64,000 bases of DNA from Pontibacter populi (lineage in GTDB: Bacteria; Bacteroidota; Bacteroidia; Cytophagales; Hymenobacteraceae), in NCBI RefSeq assembly GCF_019336435.1, contig NZ_JAHWXQ010000005.1:1-64000 (forward strand), given 5' to 3'. Below the pieces are notes generated by a model. That model did no database searches, was not told the origin of the DNA, and saw nothing but the letters and a program-made list of their open reading frames with translations. How positions within the stretch are numbered: position 1 is the stretch's first letter; every line of letters begins with the position of its first letter. The position numbers and the translations under genes are program-made. This document shows positions 35,075 to 43,945 of the stretch, one piece after another.

Positions 35075-36202
35075 ATGGTGAAATCTGCGACACAAACTTC
35101 ACTTATTTTTTACAGTTTGCTCTGCCTGGCTATTTCTTGCAAGCAGGGAAGCGCGCCGGAAGAGAAAACTGTTTTAGGGGAAGGGCCACCTACTTCATGC
35201 CATGAAAGTTTGCCTTCTAGGTTTACAGGTACAGGTGAGCCCGAATTAGTGAGAAGTGGTGAATTATCGCACCAAGGAATGGTGTGGATCGAAGGACGTA
35301 CATTTTATATGGGCGCAGCTGATAATGAAGGTAGGCGGGACGAATACCCCTTGCATCTGGTGAAAGTTAATGGCTTTTGGATGGATGCTACTGAGGTTAC
35401 CAATGCCCAGTTTGCCAGCTTTGTGGAAGCTACCGGCTATATAACCACGGCCGAACGTGTGCCGGATTGGGAAGAACTAAGGAAGCAGTTGCCACCCGGC
35501 ACACCAAAGCCTGCCGATAGCTTACTTGTAGCAGCTTCGCTTGTATTTACACCAACGGTATATACCGAATCACTTCAGGATGCAAGACAATGGTGGTCCT
35601 GGACAAAAGGGGCCAGTTGGCGGCACCCCCAAGGGCCCGGCAGCAATCTTGAGGACAAAGAGCAATACCCGGTAGTGCATGTATCGTGGGACGATGCAGC
35701 GGCTTATGCCACCTGGGCCGGTAAGCGGCTGCCCACTGAGGCTGAATGGGAGTTTGCCGCACGGGGAGGAGCTGAAAATCAGCCATACCCTTGGGGAACG
35801 GAGCCAATAGAGAAAGGTAAGCCAAAAGCTAATACCTGGCAGGGACAGTTTCCCAACTACAACAGTAGTTGGGATAAGCATACCGGCGTAGCCTCGGTCT
35901 GCTCCTATGCCCCGAACGCTTATGGCTTGTACGATATGGCAGGCAATGTATGGGAATGGTGTGCTGACTGGTATGATACAGACTATTACAGCAGCCTGGG
36001 AGAAGGAGTAACATATAATCCAAAGGGGCCAGCCAGCAGCAATGACCCAACAGAGGCTTCTGTTCCAAAAAAGGTGATGCGGGGCGGTTCCTTTCTATGT
36101 AGCGACTCCTACTGCAAAGGGTACCGGACATCCGCCCGCATGAAATCTTCGCCCGATACAGGATTGGAACACACTGGTTTTCGATGCGTTACCTCCCGGT
36201 AA
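35075..36202 (+). CDS. Formylglycine-generating enzyme, lipoprotein form
   Basis: A 375-residue FGE-sulfatase-family protein. The lipobox LAISC (Cys22) makes it a lipoprotein. The C-type-lectin-like FGE fold runs from about 66 to 375: WIEGRTFYMGA, WMDATEVTNAQF, VVHVSWDDAAAYATWAGKRLPTEAEWEFAARGG, GNVWEWC and GFRCV. The copper-binding cysteine pair of genuine FGEs is present in CSDSYC (Cys342 and Cys347), which many look-alikes lack, so real oxidation of sulfatase cysteine is likely. It follows the arylsulfatase gene by 162 bp. Both being lipoproteins suggests maturation after export, at the membrane surface. Confidence 0.9.
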   Translation: MVKSATQTSLIFYSLLCLAISCKQGSAPEEKTVLGEGPPTSCHESLPSRFTGTGEPELVRSGELSHQGMVWIEGRTFYMGAADNEGRRDEYPLHLVKVNGFWMDATEVTNAQFASFVEATGYITTAERVPDWEELRKQLPPGTPKPADSLLVAASLVFTPTVYTESLQDARQWWSWTKGASWRHPQGPGSNLEDKEQYPVVHVSWDDAAAYATWAGKRLPTEAEWEFAARGGAENQPYPWGTEPIEKGKPKANTWQGQFPNYNSSWDKHTGVASVCSYAPNAYGLYDMAGNVWEWCADWYDTDYYSSLGEGVTYNPKGPASSNDPTEASVPKKVMRGGSFLCSDSYCKGYRTSARMKSSPDTGLEHTGFRCVTSR

Positions 36203-36318
36203 GTAGGAAGAGATGTTATAGTAAGCAGCATGATGTCTCTGCTTCCAACAAATAGATTGCTTTGGATACTATAGTTGAGTAAGGTCCGGAAATTCGTTTC
36301 AGATAACTTAAGTTAAAA

Positions 36319-36432
36319 ACGAGTGCCTAATCGAGAAACTAACAAAAGAAGCAGCATCAAAAAAAATAAAAAGGGAAAAGCACCAAGAGTCCCTGAAAAT
36401 TGCGGCGAAAAAAGTAAAAGTGACTCGACAGT
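36319..36432 (+). pseudogene. Decayed copy of the 53-aa charged protein gene
   Basis: This stretch aligns with the intact small gene at 20718-20879. Its start codon is ACG instead of ATG, two in-frame TAA codons appear within the first 13 codons, and a length change in a poly-A run shifts the frame. After the shift it reads KREKHQESLKIAAKKVKVTRQ, matching ERKEHQQALKAAAIKGKRQ of the intact copy. It is a clear dead paralogue. Confidence 0.65.
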
Positions 36433-36444
36433 AATAGCCAAATG

Positions 36445-37278
36445 CTAAGCAGGAAAGATTCTCGCTTTTGCCTGTTTCTGGAATTGCTCCGGAGTTAGTC
36501 CGATCATCTTTTTGAAGAACCTACTGAAGTAAGACCTGTCTTCAAAACCCAGGCTGTACCCAATTTCCTTTATAGTTTGTGCACTTAAGATAAGCTCTTG
36601 TTTAGCTTCTACTATAGTGCGCTCCTGTAATAGCTGCGTAATGGTTTTTCCGGTTTTCTGCTTCAGGATTTGGTTGAGTCTTTTGGGAGTGATGTTCAGT
36701 TTATCAGCATAGAATGCCACCGACTTTTCTTCTCTGAAATGATTCTCCAGCAGTAGAAGGAAATGATAGACGCGTTTCTCATTCAGGCCCTGGCTTGTAA
36801 ATGTCTGTGTTTTATATTGCATCAGCTTCAACAGAAATGCCTTTAGTAGCGTCTTGAGTACCAGTAAATTCTTTGGTTGTTGCTCGTATTCGTTGTGTAA
36901 CACCCGCAGGAGGCTCCCCAGTGTAATCACCATGTCCTCTTCCAGCAGTATAGTGGAGAAACTACCTACGCCTTTGCCAAGAAATAGCCTGATCACATCC
37001 AGTGTAAATTCTTTTACCTCATAGTCGAGTACTGATTTATGAAAGGCAATGAGTATACCTTTTTTACCTGAATTTTTGGGGCGGGGAGAGCGGTTCGCCG
37101 GAATAAGGTACATCCAGTCTCCTTTTATATAATGTGCCTTATCCTTTATGAAATGAATGGGCTCCTCATTCTTTAGCCAGGCAATTTCAAAATAATCTTC
37201 CCGATAAGTGCTTTCGAAAAAAGACTGCGGTACGGTATGTAGGGGGCTTATAAAAAACAGGTCTTTCTCCGGATTCAT
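36445..37278 (-). CDS. AraC family transcriptional regulator
   Basis: A 277-residue regulator. The N-terminal ligand domain is about 10-130. The C-terminal double helix-turn-helix (about 180-275) has VAFYADKLNITPKRLNQILKQ and QTIKEIGYSLGFEDRSYFSRFFKKMIGLTPEQF. It is transcribed away from the aldehyde dehydrogenase gene across a 234-bp spacer, the usual layout for a local activator. Its ligand may be an aldehyde or alcohol, by inference from that neighbour. Confidence 0.9.
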   Translation of the reverse strand: MNPEKDLFFISPLHTVPQSFFESTYREDYFEIAWLKNEEPIHFIKDKAHYIKGDWMYLIPANRSPRPKNSGKKGILIAFHKSVLDYEVKEFTLDVIRLFLGKGVGSFSTILLEEDMVITLGSLLRVLHNEYEQQPKNLLVLKTLLKAFLLKLMQYKTQTFTSQGLNEKRVYHFLLLLENHFREEKSVAFYADKLNITPKRLNQILKQKTGKTITQLLQERTIVEAKQELILSAQTIKEIGYSLGFEDRSYFSRFFKKMIGLTPEQFQKQAKARIFPA

Positions 37279-37436
37279 AAAATATAAGATGTTAACAGAT
37301 TTAAAACTTTAGAGCCGGATCCAACAGCTTTCCCTCCTTATCAGCTTCCTTAACTATAAACTATAGTTATCATACTATTTCCCTTCTGTCCTACCTTATG
37401 GATGTTCTGTACTACCCCTTGCGCCTGGTATTGTTG

Positions 37437-37444
37437 TAAATTTG
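37437..37444 (+). promoter_or_regulatory. -7 box TAAATTTG of the aldehyde dehydrogenase gene
   Basis: The element matches TAnnTTTG and lies about 68 bp before the ATG. A TTG at 37419-37421 is a poorly spaced -33 candidate, consistent with a need for an activator such as the adjacent AraC protein. Confidence 0.5.
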
Positions 37445-37512
37445 TAACAGTTGCAAAGACAGTAGCATGCTGCATTAAAATATATTCAGACACATTTTAA
37501 AGATATAAAATT

Positions 37513-39069
37513 ATGAGCACAGTATTAGAACCAATTATTGAAAACGGAAAAGCGACGAAGAAATTATACGCATTTCCGCAATTGAAAGGCAAAGAAATAC
37601 CGCGAGATAACTTTATTGGTGGGCAATTTATCCCACCGGTTAAGGGCGAATACTTCGATAACATTTCGCCTATCAACGGGAAAGTTTTTGCGCAGGCGGC
37701 ACGGTCCACGAAAGAGGACGTTGAACTGGCGCTGGACGCGGCGCATAAGGCCTTTCCGGTATGGAGTAAGACATCCGCACAAGAGCGGAGTAACACGCTG
37801 CTTCGGGTAGCCCAGACCATTGAAGATAACCTGGAGTACCTGGCTACAGTAGATACCATCGACAACGGTAAGCCGATTCGTGAGACACGCGCGGCAGACC
37901 TTCCGCTTGTAGTAGACCACTTCCGTTATTTTGCCGGCGTGATCCGTTCAGAAGAAGGTGGCGTTTCAGAGCATGATGAAAATACGGTGAGTATCGTATT
38001 GCACGAGCCGATTGGGGTAGTAGGGCAGATTATTCCCTGGAACTTCCCGCTGCTGATGGCTGCCTGGAAAATTGCCCCGGCCCTTGCTGCCGGTAACACG
38101 ATTGTCTTAAAACCGGCAGAGCAAACCCCGACAAGTATCCTGGCCCTGATGGAGCTGATCGGCGATATTTTACCAGAAGGCGTGCTGAACGTGGTGAACG
38201 GTTTCGGAACTGAGGTTGGAAAAGCGCTGGGTACTTCCCCAAGAATCAGTAAGCTTGCGTTTACCGGCTCCACGGCAACAGGTAAACTGATTATGCAATA
38301 CGCTTCCGAAAACATCATTCCGTCTACGATGGAACTAGGCGGTAAATCTCCCAACATATTCTTCCCGTCTGTGATGGATGCCGACGATGAGTTCTTCGAC
38401 AAAGCCCTGGAAGGCGCAGCGTTCTTTGCCCTGAACCAAGGTGAGATTTGTTCCGCACCAACCCGACTACTAGTGCACGAAAGTATAGCCGACGCCTTTA
38501 CGGCCCGTGTGATTGAACGCGTGAAAGACATTAAAGCCGGTAACCCGCTGGATGGTGAAACGATGATCGGGGCGCAGGTATCGAAGCCACAGTACGACAA
38601 GATCCTGAACTATATTAAGATTGGTAAAGAAGAAGGAGCCGAAGTACTGGTAGGTGGTGAACCGCAGAAGTTAGATGGCGAACTAGCCGATGGATATTAT
38701 ATCCAGCCTACTATCCTGAAAGGACACAACAAAATGCGCGTGTTCCAGGAAGAGATCTTTGGACCGGTTGTGTCTCTGACCACTTTTAAAACGACCGAGG
38801 AGGCCATTGAGATCGCGAACGACACCATTTACGGGCTGGGCGCCGGCGTCTGGACCCGTGATGCGCACGAGATGTACCAGGTGCCGAGAGCCATACAGGC
38901 CGGCCGTGTCTGGGTGAACCAGTATCACACTTATCCGGCCCACGCTCCGTTTGGGGGCTACAAACAGTCTGGTTACGGTCGGGAGAACCACAAGATGATG
39001 CTGGATCATTACCGCCAGACCAAGAACATGCTTATTTCCTACGACAAGAAAAAGCAGGGTTTCTTTTAA
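37513..39069 (+). CDS. NAD(P)-dependent aldehyde dehydrogenase
   Basis: A 518-residue cytoplasmic enzyme that oxidises aldehydes to acids. The cofactor domain has [22 protein letters not shown] and [11 protein letters not shown]; catalytic Glu274 lies in MELGGKSPN and the nucleophile Cys313 in [27 protein letters not shown] at the C-terminus is typical of the ExaC/AldB-like branch that acts on acetaldehyde and similar short aldehydes. A DUF779 gene follows, a pairing known from many bacteria. A terminator hairpin separates the two. Confidence 0.94.
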   Translation: MSTVLEPIIENGKATKKLYAFPQLKGKEIPRDNFIGGQFIPPVKGEYFDNISPINGKVFAQAARSTKEDVELALDAAHKAFPVWSKTSAQERSNTLLRVAQTIEDNLEYLATVDTIDNGKPIRETRAADLPLVVDHFRYFAGVIRSEEGGVSEHDENTVSIVLHEPIGVVGQIIPWNFPLLMAAWKIAPALAAGNTIVLKPAEQTPTSILALMELIGDILPEGVLNVVNGFGTEVGKALGTSPRISKLAFTGSTATGKLIMQYASENIIPSTMELGGKSPNIFFPSVMDADDEFFDKALEGAAFFALNQGEICSAPTRLLVHESIADAFTARVIERVKDIKAGNPLDGETMIGAQVSKPQYDKILNYIKIGKEEGAEVLVGGEPQKLDGELADGYYIQPTILKGHNKMRVFQEEIFGPVVSLTTFKTTEEAIEIANDTIYGLGAGVWTRDAHEMYQVPRAIQAGRVWVNQYHTYPAHAPFGGYKQSGYGRENHKMMLDHYRQTKNMLISYDKKKQGFF

Positions 39070-39091
39070 TCTAAATTTTATCATTAACCTG

Positions 39092-39123
39092 AAATCACCT
39101 GGGGCTTCCTCAGGTGATTTTTT
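39092..39123 (+). terminator. Terminator between aldehyde dehydrogenase and DUF779 genes
   Basis: A perfect 10-bp stem AAATCACCTG/CAGGTGATTT is followed by six T. It ends 13 bp before the probable ATT start of the DUF779 gene, so it may attenuate rather than fully separate the pair. Confidence 0.75.
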
Positions 39124-39172
39124 AATAAGTAGAAGAATTGAAAAGATACTAGCAACAGAAAAAGCAAAAGAA

Positions 39173-39487
39173 GTGATTAGCCAACTGAAGGAGCGCTATG
39201 GCGAACTGATGTTCTACATGAGTGGCGGCTGCTGCGAAGGCTCGCAGCCTATGTGCTATGAGAAAGGCGAGTATAAACCGGGCACCCGCGACGAGCTGAT
39301 CGGCGAGGTGGAAGGCTGTGAATTCTACCTGTCGGAAGAACAAAACCAATACTATGATCACTCCCAGCTGCTGCTGGACGCGACGCCCGGCATGGGCGGC
39401 GGCTTTTCGCTGGAAACTATGCTGGGTATGGCATTTAGTGTAACTACCCACACGCTCATAGCTAAGGAAGAAGCAGAAGTTGTATAG
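39173..39487 (+). CDS. DUF779 domain protein
   Basis: A DUF779 protein, small and cytoplasmic, with the family signature LMFYMSGGCCEGSQPMC and FYLSEEQNQYYDHSQLLLDATPGMGGGFSLE. DUF779 genes are recurrent neighbours of aldehyde dehydrogenases; the role is unknown, and the paired cysteines suggest metal or redox binding. The coordinates start at GTG 39173. The conserved family N-terminus, however, continues upstream in frame (IEKILATEKAKE) to an ATT codon at 39137, and no ATG, GTG or TTG lies in that part. The real start may be ATT at 39137. Confidence 0.85.
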   Translation: MISQLKERYGELMFYMSGGCCEGSQPMCYEKGEYKPGTRDELIGEVEGCEFYLSEEQNQYYDHSQLLLDATPGMGGGFSLETMLGMAFSVTTHTLIAKEEAEVV

Positions 39488-39895
39488 TTTGTCTTACATT
39501 TAGTTTAGGGCTGAGCAAATCTTGTATGGGGGTACTTGACTTTTTTCAGCACAAGGTGTATTCAAAATACCTATTAAAGTAGACTTAGATCATGGAAAGA
39601 TTTGCTACAAGCCAGTAAAAGAAATCAGGGTAGTAAAAGTGATAAAACGCCCACTAACTAAACTTATAAGGTAACAGATGCACTCGAGAAACGTTATGGG
39701 TTTCACACTATAGAAAAGTAATTCTGCGTTAAATTCAGTTAGGAGCTAATAGCAGAGCTATTGGAGATAAGCAGAATTTAAATAGTGAGCATAGTTTTAT
39801 CGAACCTACGGGTGAATGTGTTTTCCGCACTCTAGCAGACTTTGGAGCAAAAAGAAAAAGGGAAAAGCGATCAAAATAATCACTTTCCCCTTTCA

Positions 39896-39905
39896 GTAGT
39901 CCGTA
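39896..39905 (+). repeat. Left attachment-site copy (tRNA-Glu 3' end)
   Basis: GTAGTCCGTA is identical to 63370-63379, which holds the last tRNA-Glu bases and the first following base. It lies in the direct orientation expected for att sites after integration into a tRNA 3' end. Confidence 0.65.
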
Positions 39906-40020
39906 CGGCAACTGTATATACTAATATTGCCTACTATTAACTTTGAAAACCTAATTTTCAGCCTTTAAATGCATATTATGTTAGGTGATAGTAGTTCATA
40001 TAAGTAAATGTTAAAATATA

Positions 40021-40041
40021 TTTTGTTACTTTTTTGTTACT
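40021..40041 (+). repeat. Left integrase-arm-like repeat
   Basis: A 21-bp sequence beginning TTTTGTTAC and ending TGTTACT, itself made of two GTTACT half-units. It matches 63292-63312 at 19 of 21 positions. Placed just inside the left att copy, it is a candidate integrase arm-type binding site. Confidence 0.6.
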
Positions 40042-40114
40042 TTAGCTTGCTTTTGGTACGTTTGAGGCATTGCAATTAGAACGTAAAATATTCCTCTATA
40101 ACATCCTCAGCTTT

Positions 40115-41299
40115 ATGGCTAAGCCCTCTACTAAATCTGCCCTGGAAAAGGTATCTGCTACCCGTGTGGTAGTCAAAGGCAAACTGGTAAAACTGCGTGC
40201 CCGCCTCTTATCTTCCGGAGGCGAATCGTTTTACCTTGACTACAAGTATAACGGCAAGCGAAAATACGACTTTTTAGGACTTCATCTCATAGCCAATCCT
40301 AAAACATCCCAAGAGCGCACTGCCAACAAAGACAGCCAGCTGCTGGCCGAACGCATCCGCTCCGAACGTGAACTGCAGCTTTCAAAGAACACGCAGATTG
40401 TCAAAGCCTCAGTGCAACGCAAAGCCAACTTCCTCTTGTACCTAGACGAGTACACAGACGCCTATCCGAAAAAAGATGCCCGCGTAATCAAAGCGATGGC
40501 CGCCAAGTTCAAGAAGTTTGTTGGCGAACCGGAGATGTTGCCTTTCTCGGATGTGACCGTAGGCTTGTGTCAGCGTTTTCGCATGCACCTGGACCAAACG
40601 TGCTCAGGCTCTACTCCCTACAACTACTTTAAAAAATTTCGAAAAGTCTTAAAGCAAGCCATGAAAGACGGCATTATCGGGCAGAACCCAGCTGAAGACG
40701 TGGAAAATCGGTATGTAGAAGGAATCGAGAAAGCGGTGCTTACCACACAGGAAATACAGAAAATGGCGAGCGTAGATTGTTACCTTCCAGAAGTAAAGCG
40801 AGCCTTTTTGTTTAGCTGCGTCACAGGCCTTAGGTTTTGCGATGTGAACGAGCTGGAATGGAAGTCTATCTCGGGCAATGTGATGCGAGTAAAGCAGCAG
40901 AAGACAAGCAAAGATGTGGTGGTGAACCTGAACACTACAGCCATGAAGCTGCTGGGCGAGCGGCCCAAACTAGCAGCGAAGGCAACTGGTAAAAAAGCTA
41001 GTAAAGATACTGTGAAAGAAACTAGTCCGGTTAACCAGAAAATCTTTAACCTTCCGTCAAGCAACACATGTGGTAAGCATTTACAAAACTGGGCAGACAA
41101 AGCCGAGATCCATAAGAAAGTCACCTGGCATTGCGCACGCCACTCGTTTGGTACCAACCTGCTAATTACGGGAGCGGATGTGCGCTCCGTATCCGGATTA
41201 TTGGGACACTCTAGTTTGGTTGAAACGCAGAAGTATGTCCGGCTGGTAGAGTCCCTAAAAGAAAAAGCAGTAGATAACCTTCCAGTGATAGTTTTTTAA
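40115..41299 (+). CDS. int: Tyrosine recombinase/integrase
   Basis: A 394-residue phage-type integrase. An arm-binding region (about 15-75; TRVVVKGKLVKLRARLL, SFYLDYKYNGKRKYDFLGL) precedes a SAM-like core-binding domain (about 100-195) and the catalytic domain (about 205-394). The catalytic residues are all present: Arg240 in TGLRFCDV, His339 and Arg342 in HCARHSF, His365 in LGHSS and the nucleophile Tyr374 in TQKYVRL. A Lys/Ala-rich insert lies around 285-305. I start at the ATG (MAKPSTKS); a TTG 45 bp upstream is less likely. It lies at the element's left end and should cut within the tRNA-Glu site. Confidence 0.93.
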   Translation: MAKPSTKSALEKVSATRVVVKGKLVKLRARLLSSGGESFYLDYKYNGKRKYDFLGLHLIANPKTSQERTANKDSQLLAERIRSERELQLSKNTQIVKASVQRKANFLLYLDEYTDAYPKKDARVIKAMAAKFKKFVGEPEMLPFSDVTVGLCQRFRMHLDQTCSGSTPYNYFKKFRKVLKQAMKDGIIGQNPAEDVENRYVEGIEKAVLTTQEIQKMASVDCYLPEVKRAFLFSCVTGLRFCDVNELEWKSISGNVMRVKQQKTSKDVVVNLNTTAMKLLGERPKLAAKATGKKASKDTVKETSPVNQKIFNLPSSNTCGKHLQNWADKAEIHKKVTWHCARHSFGTNLLITGADVRSVSGLLGHSSLVETQKYVRLVESLKEKAVDNLPVIVF

Positions 41300-41312
41300 T
41301 TAATATTAGTAC

Positions 41313-42368
41313 GTGGAAGAAACATACAACGATGTAGACTGGGAAGCCCTATCTTATTATCGCAACCATTGGCAGGAGGGGAGTCAACAAATAAAGAATG
41401 CGCTGTTACGGGTTGTAACATTGGCCTATGATGAAGCGGGCAGAAGTGCTGCCGCTGCTATGGAGCTAATAGAGGAACAGCTTCAAATGGTTTCTTACGA
41501 TGAGTCCAGCTTTCAACAAGCGTTAGGAAAAGTGCTGCAAGAGCATGTAGGTATAATTGCTAATAAACAGTTGCTAAACCCCTTTATGAATCTTAATGGG
41601 GATTACAGGCCTGCATATATGGCAGAACGTTTTGCCTTGGCTAATCTAACTGGAACTAAACCTGAAAATGCGTTAGAATGGCTTACTAGCCTTGACGAAT
41701 CAAATGAGCGCGTGCGCCTGCTGATTACGGCTATCTACTTGATGGAAGTTAAACGAGAGCTACAAGCGTGTAGTAAATCAGGGTATAGCAGTTTGACTAT
41801 CAAGAATGACAATAACGAGGACGACAATGAAAAAAGTGATGCGGATTCGCAGGTAGAAGGTATAGGCAAAAAGTCTAACCGCCAAGTTTTAATGATCAAG
41901 CCGCATGGATTCCCTTGGTTTATAACCCCTGAGCTAGAATCCATTAAATTAATATACCAGATTTTACTAGATGAGGATATAATCGAACCCATTGCGGTAA
42001 AGGTGGCAGATATTACTGCTTTGTTTAGTAAAGATGGTCCACAGGAGCCTATTCAAATTACAGGTGATATTGGTAAACTGGTTATTATCATGAGGTGGCT
42101 GGCTAGTAATATACTAAGTGATGCTCATAAAAGGCCTTCCATAGAAGACTTCTCTCAGGGTGAGTTGAGGCGGTTTAGTCACTGGCTTACCCCTAGAATG
42201 ATAGGTACATTTAAAGATGTCAATGGAGCCACCTTCACTGCAAAGCAGATTTCAAATGCTGCCAACCGCATACCCTTTGAGGAATTGGAGCAAAGTGAGT
42301 GGTACAAGGATTTAGTTGAGCGATTAATAGTTGCCATTAATCCTGAAAAACAAATTAAAAGTAAATAG
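41313..42368 (+). CDS. Hypothetical protein following the integrase
   Basis: A 351-residue soluble protein I do not recognise. It opens with GTG 13 bp after the integrase stop, so cotranscription is likely. It looks largely helical, with an acidic disordered stretch near 165-185 (NDNNEDDNEKSDADSQ) separating an N-terminal part from a C-terminal part ending RMIGTFKDVNGATFTAKQISNAANRIPFEEL. The C-terminal region resembles small helical domains appended to RteC-like or element-control proteins only in general character, so no function is assigned. A strong terminator follows. Confidence 0.7.
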   Translation: MEETYNDVDWEALSYYRNHWQEGSQQIKNALLRVVTLAYDEAGRSAAAAMELIEEQLQMVSYDESSFQQALGKVLQEHVGIIANKQLLNPFMNLNGDYRPAYMAERFALANLTGTKPENALEWLTSLDESNERVRLLITAIYLMEVKRELQACSKSGYSSLTIKNDNNEDDNEKSDADSQVEGIGKKSNRQVLMIKPHGFPWFITPELESIKLIYQILLDEDIIEPIAVKVADITALFSKDGPQEPIQITGDIGKLVIIMRWLASNILSDAHKRPSIEDFSQGELRRFSHWLTPRMIGTFKDVNGATFTAKQISNAANRIPFEELEQSEWYKDLVERLIVAINPEKQIKSK

Positions 42369-42372
42369 CTTA

Positions 42373-42400
42373 AAAGGCCGCCCTGAGCGGTCTTTTTTGT
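42373..42400 (+). terminator. Terminator of the integrase operon
   Basis: The stem AAAGGCCGC/GCGGTCTTT (one G-T pair) is followed by T6 and lies a few bases past the stop codon at 42368. Confidence 0.75.
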
Positions 42401-42450
42401 TTTAAGCAGGCATACTATGAAAACAAGAAACACAACTGCCCTATCAATAC

Positions 42451-42522
42451 TGAGCTAACTTCTGAGTCAACATGTGAGTCAAAGTAGGGGGTAATGAGTC
42501 AAAGTATAGGGTGTTGAGTCAA
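42451..42522 (+). repeat. TGAGTCAA iteron-like direct repeats
   Basis: Four exact TGAGTCAA octamers start at 42463, 42475, 42495 and 42515, preceded by a degenerate TGAGCTAA at 42451. The steps are 12, 12, 20 and 20 bp, roughly one and two helical turns, so the sites face similar sides of the DNA. They lie upstream of the first helix-turn-helix gene and could be an operator or replication iterons. Confidence 0.6.
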
Positions 42523-42606
42523 CTTGCTTTGGGGGACTTTAGAGCGCGAAAAAAGCTCCTTACCTATGTGTTATAAATCATTTTATAACATATTAAAAAA
42601 CAAAAC

Positions 42607-42903
42607 ATGAATGCAATTACCCAAGAGCTCTTAGCAATTAAGAGCCTACTGGTGACACAGATGATGTACACCAAAACCTTCTTCAGCGTTCCGGAGACGG
42701 CCGGATACCTTAACCTCTCGGAAGACGCCGTTTACAAACTGATGTCCTCCCGCAAGCTGGAACACTCAAAACCAAACGGCAAGGTGGCCTACATCCAGCG
42801 TGCCGAGTGCGACCGTTACGTGCGCCAGAACACCATACGTACGATCGAAGAGATCAACCAGGAGGCTGCACAGAGAATAAAGAAAGGAGGTCGCTCATGG
42901 TAG
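42607..42903 (+). CDS. Helix-turn-helix (excisionase-like) protein
   Basis: A 98-residue DNA-binding protein. Residues about 25-75 form a MerR/excisionase-type winged helix (FFSVPETAGYLNLSEDAVYKLMSSRKLEHSKPNGKVAYIQRAECDRYV). Such proteins direct excision or regulate genes in Bacteroidota mobile elements. It sits downstream of the TGAGTCAA repeats, which may be its binding sites. A second protein of the same type follows at 43223. Confidence 0.82.
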   Translation: MNAITQELLAIKSLLVTQMMYTKTFFSVPETAGYLNLSEDAVYKLMSSRKLEHSKPNGKVAYIQRAECDRYVRQNTIRTIEEINQEAAQRIKKGGRSW

Positions 42904-43222
42904 GTACTCTTCTTATTCTTATTGCTTGCAAGGACCTGGTCTTCTCCCCAACCAGCAGGCAGCCCAGTAAGGCTGCCTGGCCTTCCTGCACTTTCCGGAT
43001 GCGGCAAAACTGCAAGGACTCTTTTCTTTATCTTCGATCAAAGTTAGCACCTCTTTTGCTTAAATTTCCAGGTGTTAGGTGGACCGGTGACCTATCCGGG
43101 CTCCTGGAGCGGCCGGCGGTGCGCATACCCTGGAACAGGCATCATAATCCTCATTTGCTCTCTACCTATTGGGAAGCCTCGCTAATGCCTGTGGCTACTT
43201 TTATGAAAGGGGGTGCAGGACG
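42904..43222. other. Gap between the two helix-turn-helix genes
   Basis: No gene can be supported. A 109-codon frame (42897-43226) overlaps both neighbours by a few bases as if translationally coupled, but its product is Arg/Pro/Trp-rich, with a MVGTLLILIACK start and no domain-like order. Confidence 0.35.
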
Positions 43223-43555
43223 ATGAGCGGCATTATCATACTACAGCTGCTGAACAACGAGTTACGGCAGCTTATACGGGATGAGGTCCGCCGGGTCCTG
43301 TCTGAAACAGGTGTCTTGAAGGCCATAGGGTTGCATGAGGAACTGATGGATGCACAAGGTGCGGCAGCCTTTCTAAAGCTAAAGCATGGGACAGTAAACA
43401 CGCTTTTCTCTAAAAACAAACTGAAGGGAATTAAGAAGGGTCGCAAGACGTACTTCAGGCGTGCCGATCTGATGGAGTACCTGGAATCTGATCGTAAGGC
43501 AATGCCTTCAAGCGGCGATGGCAAAGGAATAGTGGCTGATAACGTAAACGGATAA
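43223..43555 (+). CDS. Helix-turn-helix protein
   Basis: A 110-residue protein starting at ATG 43223 (MSGIIILQLLNNELRQLI). An N-terminal amphipathic helix (about 5-30) is followed by a MerR/excisionase-type winged helix (about 38-90; LMDAQGAAAFLKLKHGTVNTLF, KKGRKTYFRRADLMEYL). A longer frame from 43169 adds residues that do not fit. It is likely a regulatory or directionality factor of the element. Confidence 0.75.
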   Translation: MSGIIILQLLNNELRQLIRDEVRRVLSETGVLKAIGLHEELMDAQGAAAFLKLKHGTVNTLFSKNKLKGIKKGRKTYFRRADLMEYLESDRKAMPSSGDGKGIVADNVNG

Positions 43556-43561
43556 GGAGTT

Positions 43562-43945
43562 ATGCAGAACTATAGCACCCGGCTGCCAAGCCCAAAATAC
43601 CTAACCGCACAGAGCTTATTTTTGGAAGTAAATGCCAACCGTGACAAGCGCCTGGAAACTTACAAGTCCAAACAGAACTATAATAAGACCTATGCCAACC
43701 AGCTTGCCCAGGAGCTAGACGCGGACCTCAGCTTTTACTGCGAGTCACAGCGGGAGGTGGACCGGCTTCTGGACCATATCAATGCACTCAAACTACAGCT
43801 GGTTGCCCAGGCTATGGCAGCGAAGTTGGATCAGAGCATTATCCAGGACTTCATTAAGAGCAAAAAGCTCGACGTAGAGATGCTTGGCTTTTACATCGAG
43901 CACTTTAAATCTAAGCTCAATACCCCCACCACACCGGTAAATTAA
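43562..43945 (+). CDS. Hypothetical helical protein
   Basis: A 127-residue soluble protein beginning 6 bp after the preceding gene's stop, so it is in the same operon. It is predicted all-helical, with a long charged central helix (QREVDRLLDHINALKLQLVAQAMAAKLD). No known motif. An AACTATAG octamer occurs in its fourth to sixth codons. Its position before the primase-helicase suggests a replication accessory, unproven. Confidence 0.62.
   Translation: MQNYSTRLPSPKYLTAQSLFLEVNANRDKRLETYKSKQNYNKTYANQLAQELDADLSFYCESQREVDRLLDHINALKLQLVAQAMAAKLDQSIIQDFIKSKKLDVEMLGFYIEHFKSKLNTPTTPVN

Larger units (their letters stand above)
39488..40114. other. Backbone-element junction region
   Basis: No gene seen. 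The left part is chromosomal spacer. A hairpin-like pair AAAAGGGAAAAG/CTTTCCCCTTT lies at 39855-39893, next to the left attachment-site copy at 39896-39905. The remainder is the integrase promoter region with the left 21-bp integrase-arm-like repeat. Confidence 0.5.

Noticed and set aside
42897..43226. 109-codon frame overlapping both helix-turn-helix genes as if coupled
   Set aside because: The product is Arg/Pro/Trp-rich with no domain-like pattern; the overlaps are only a few bases and can be chance.
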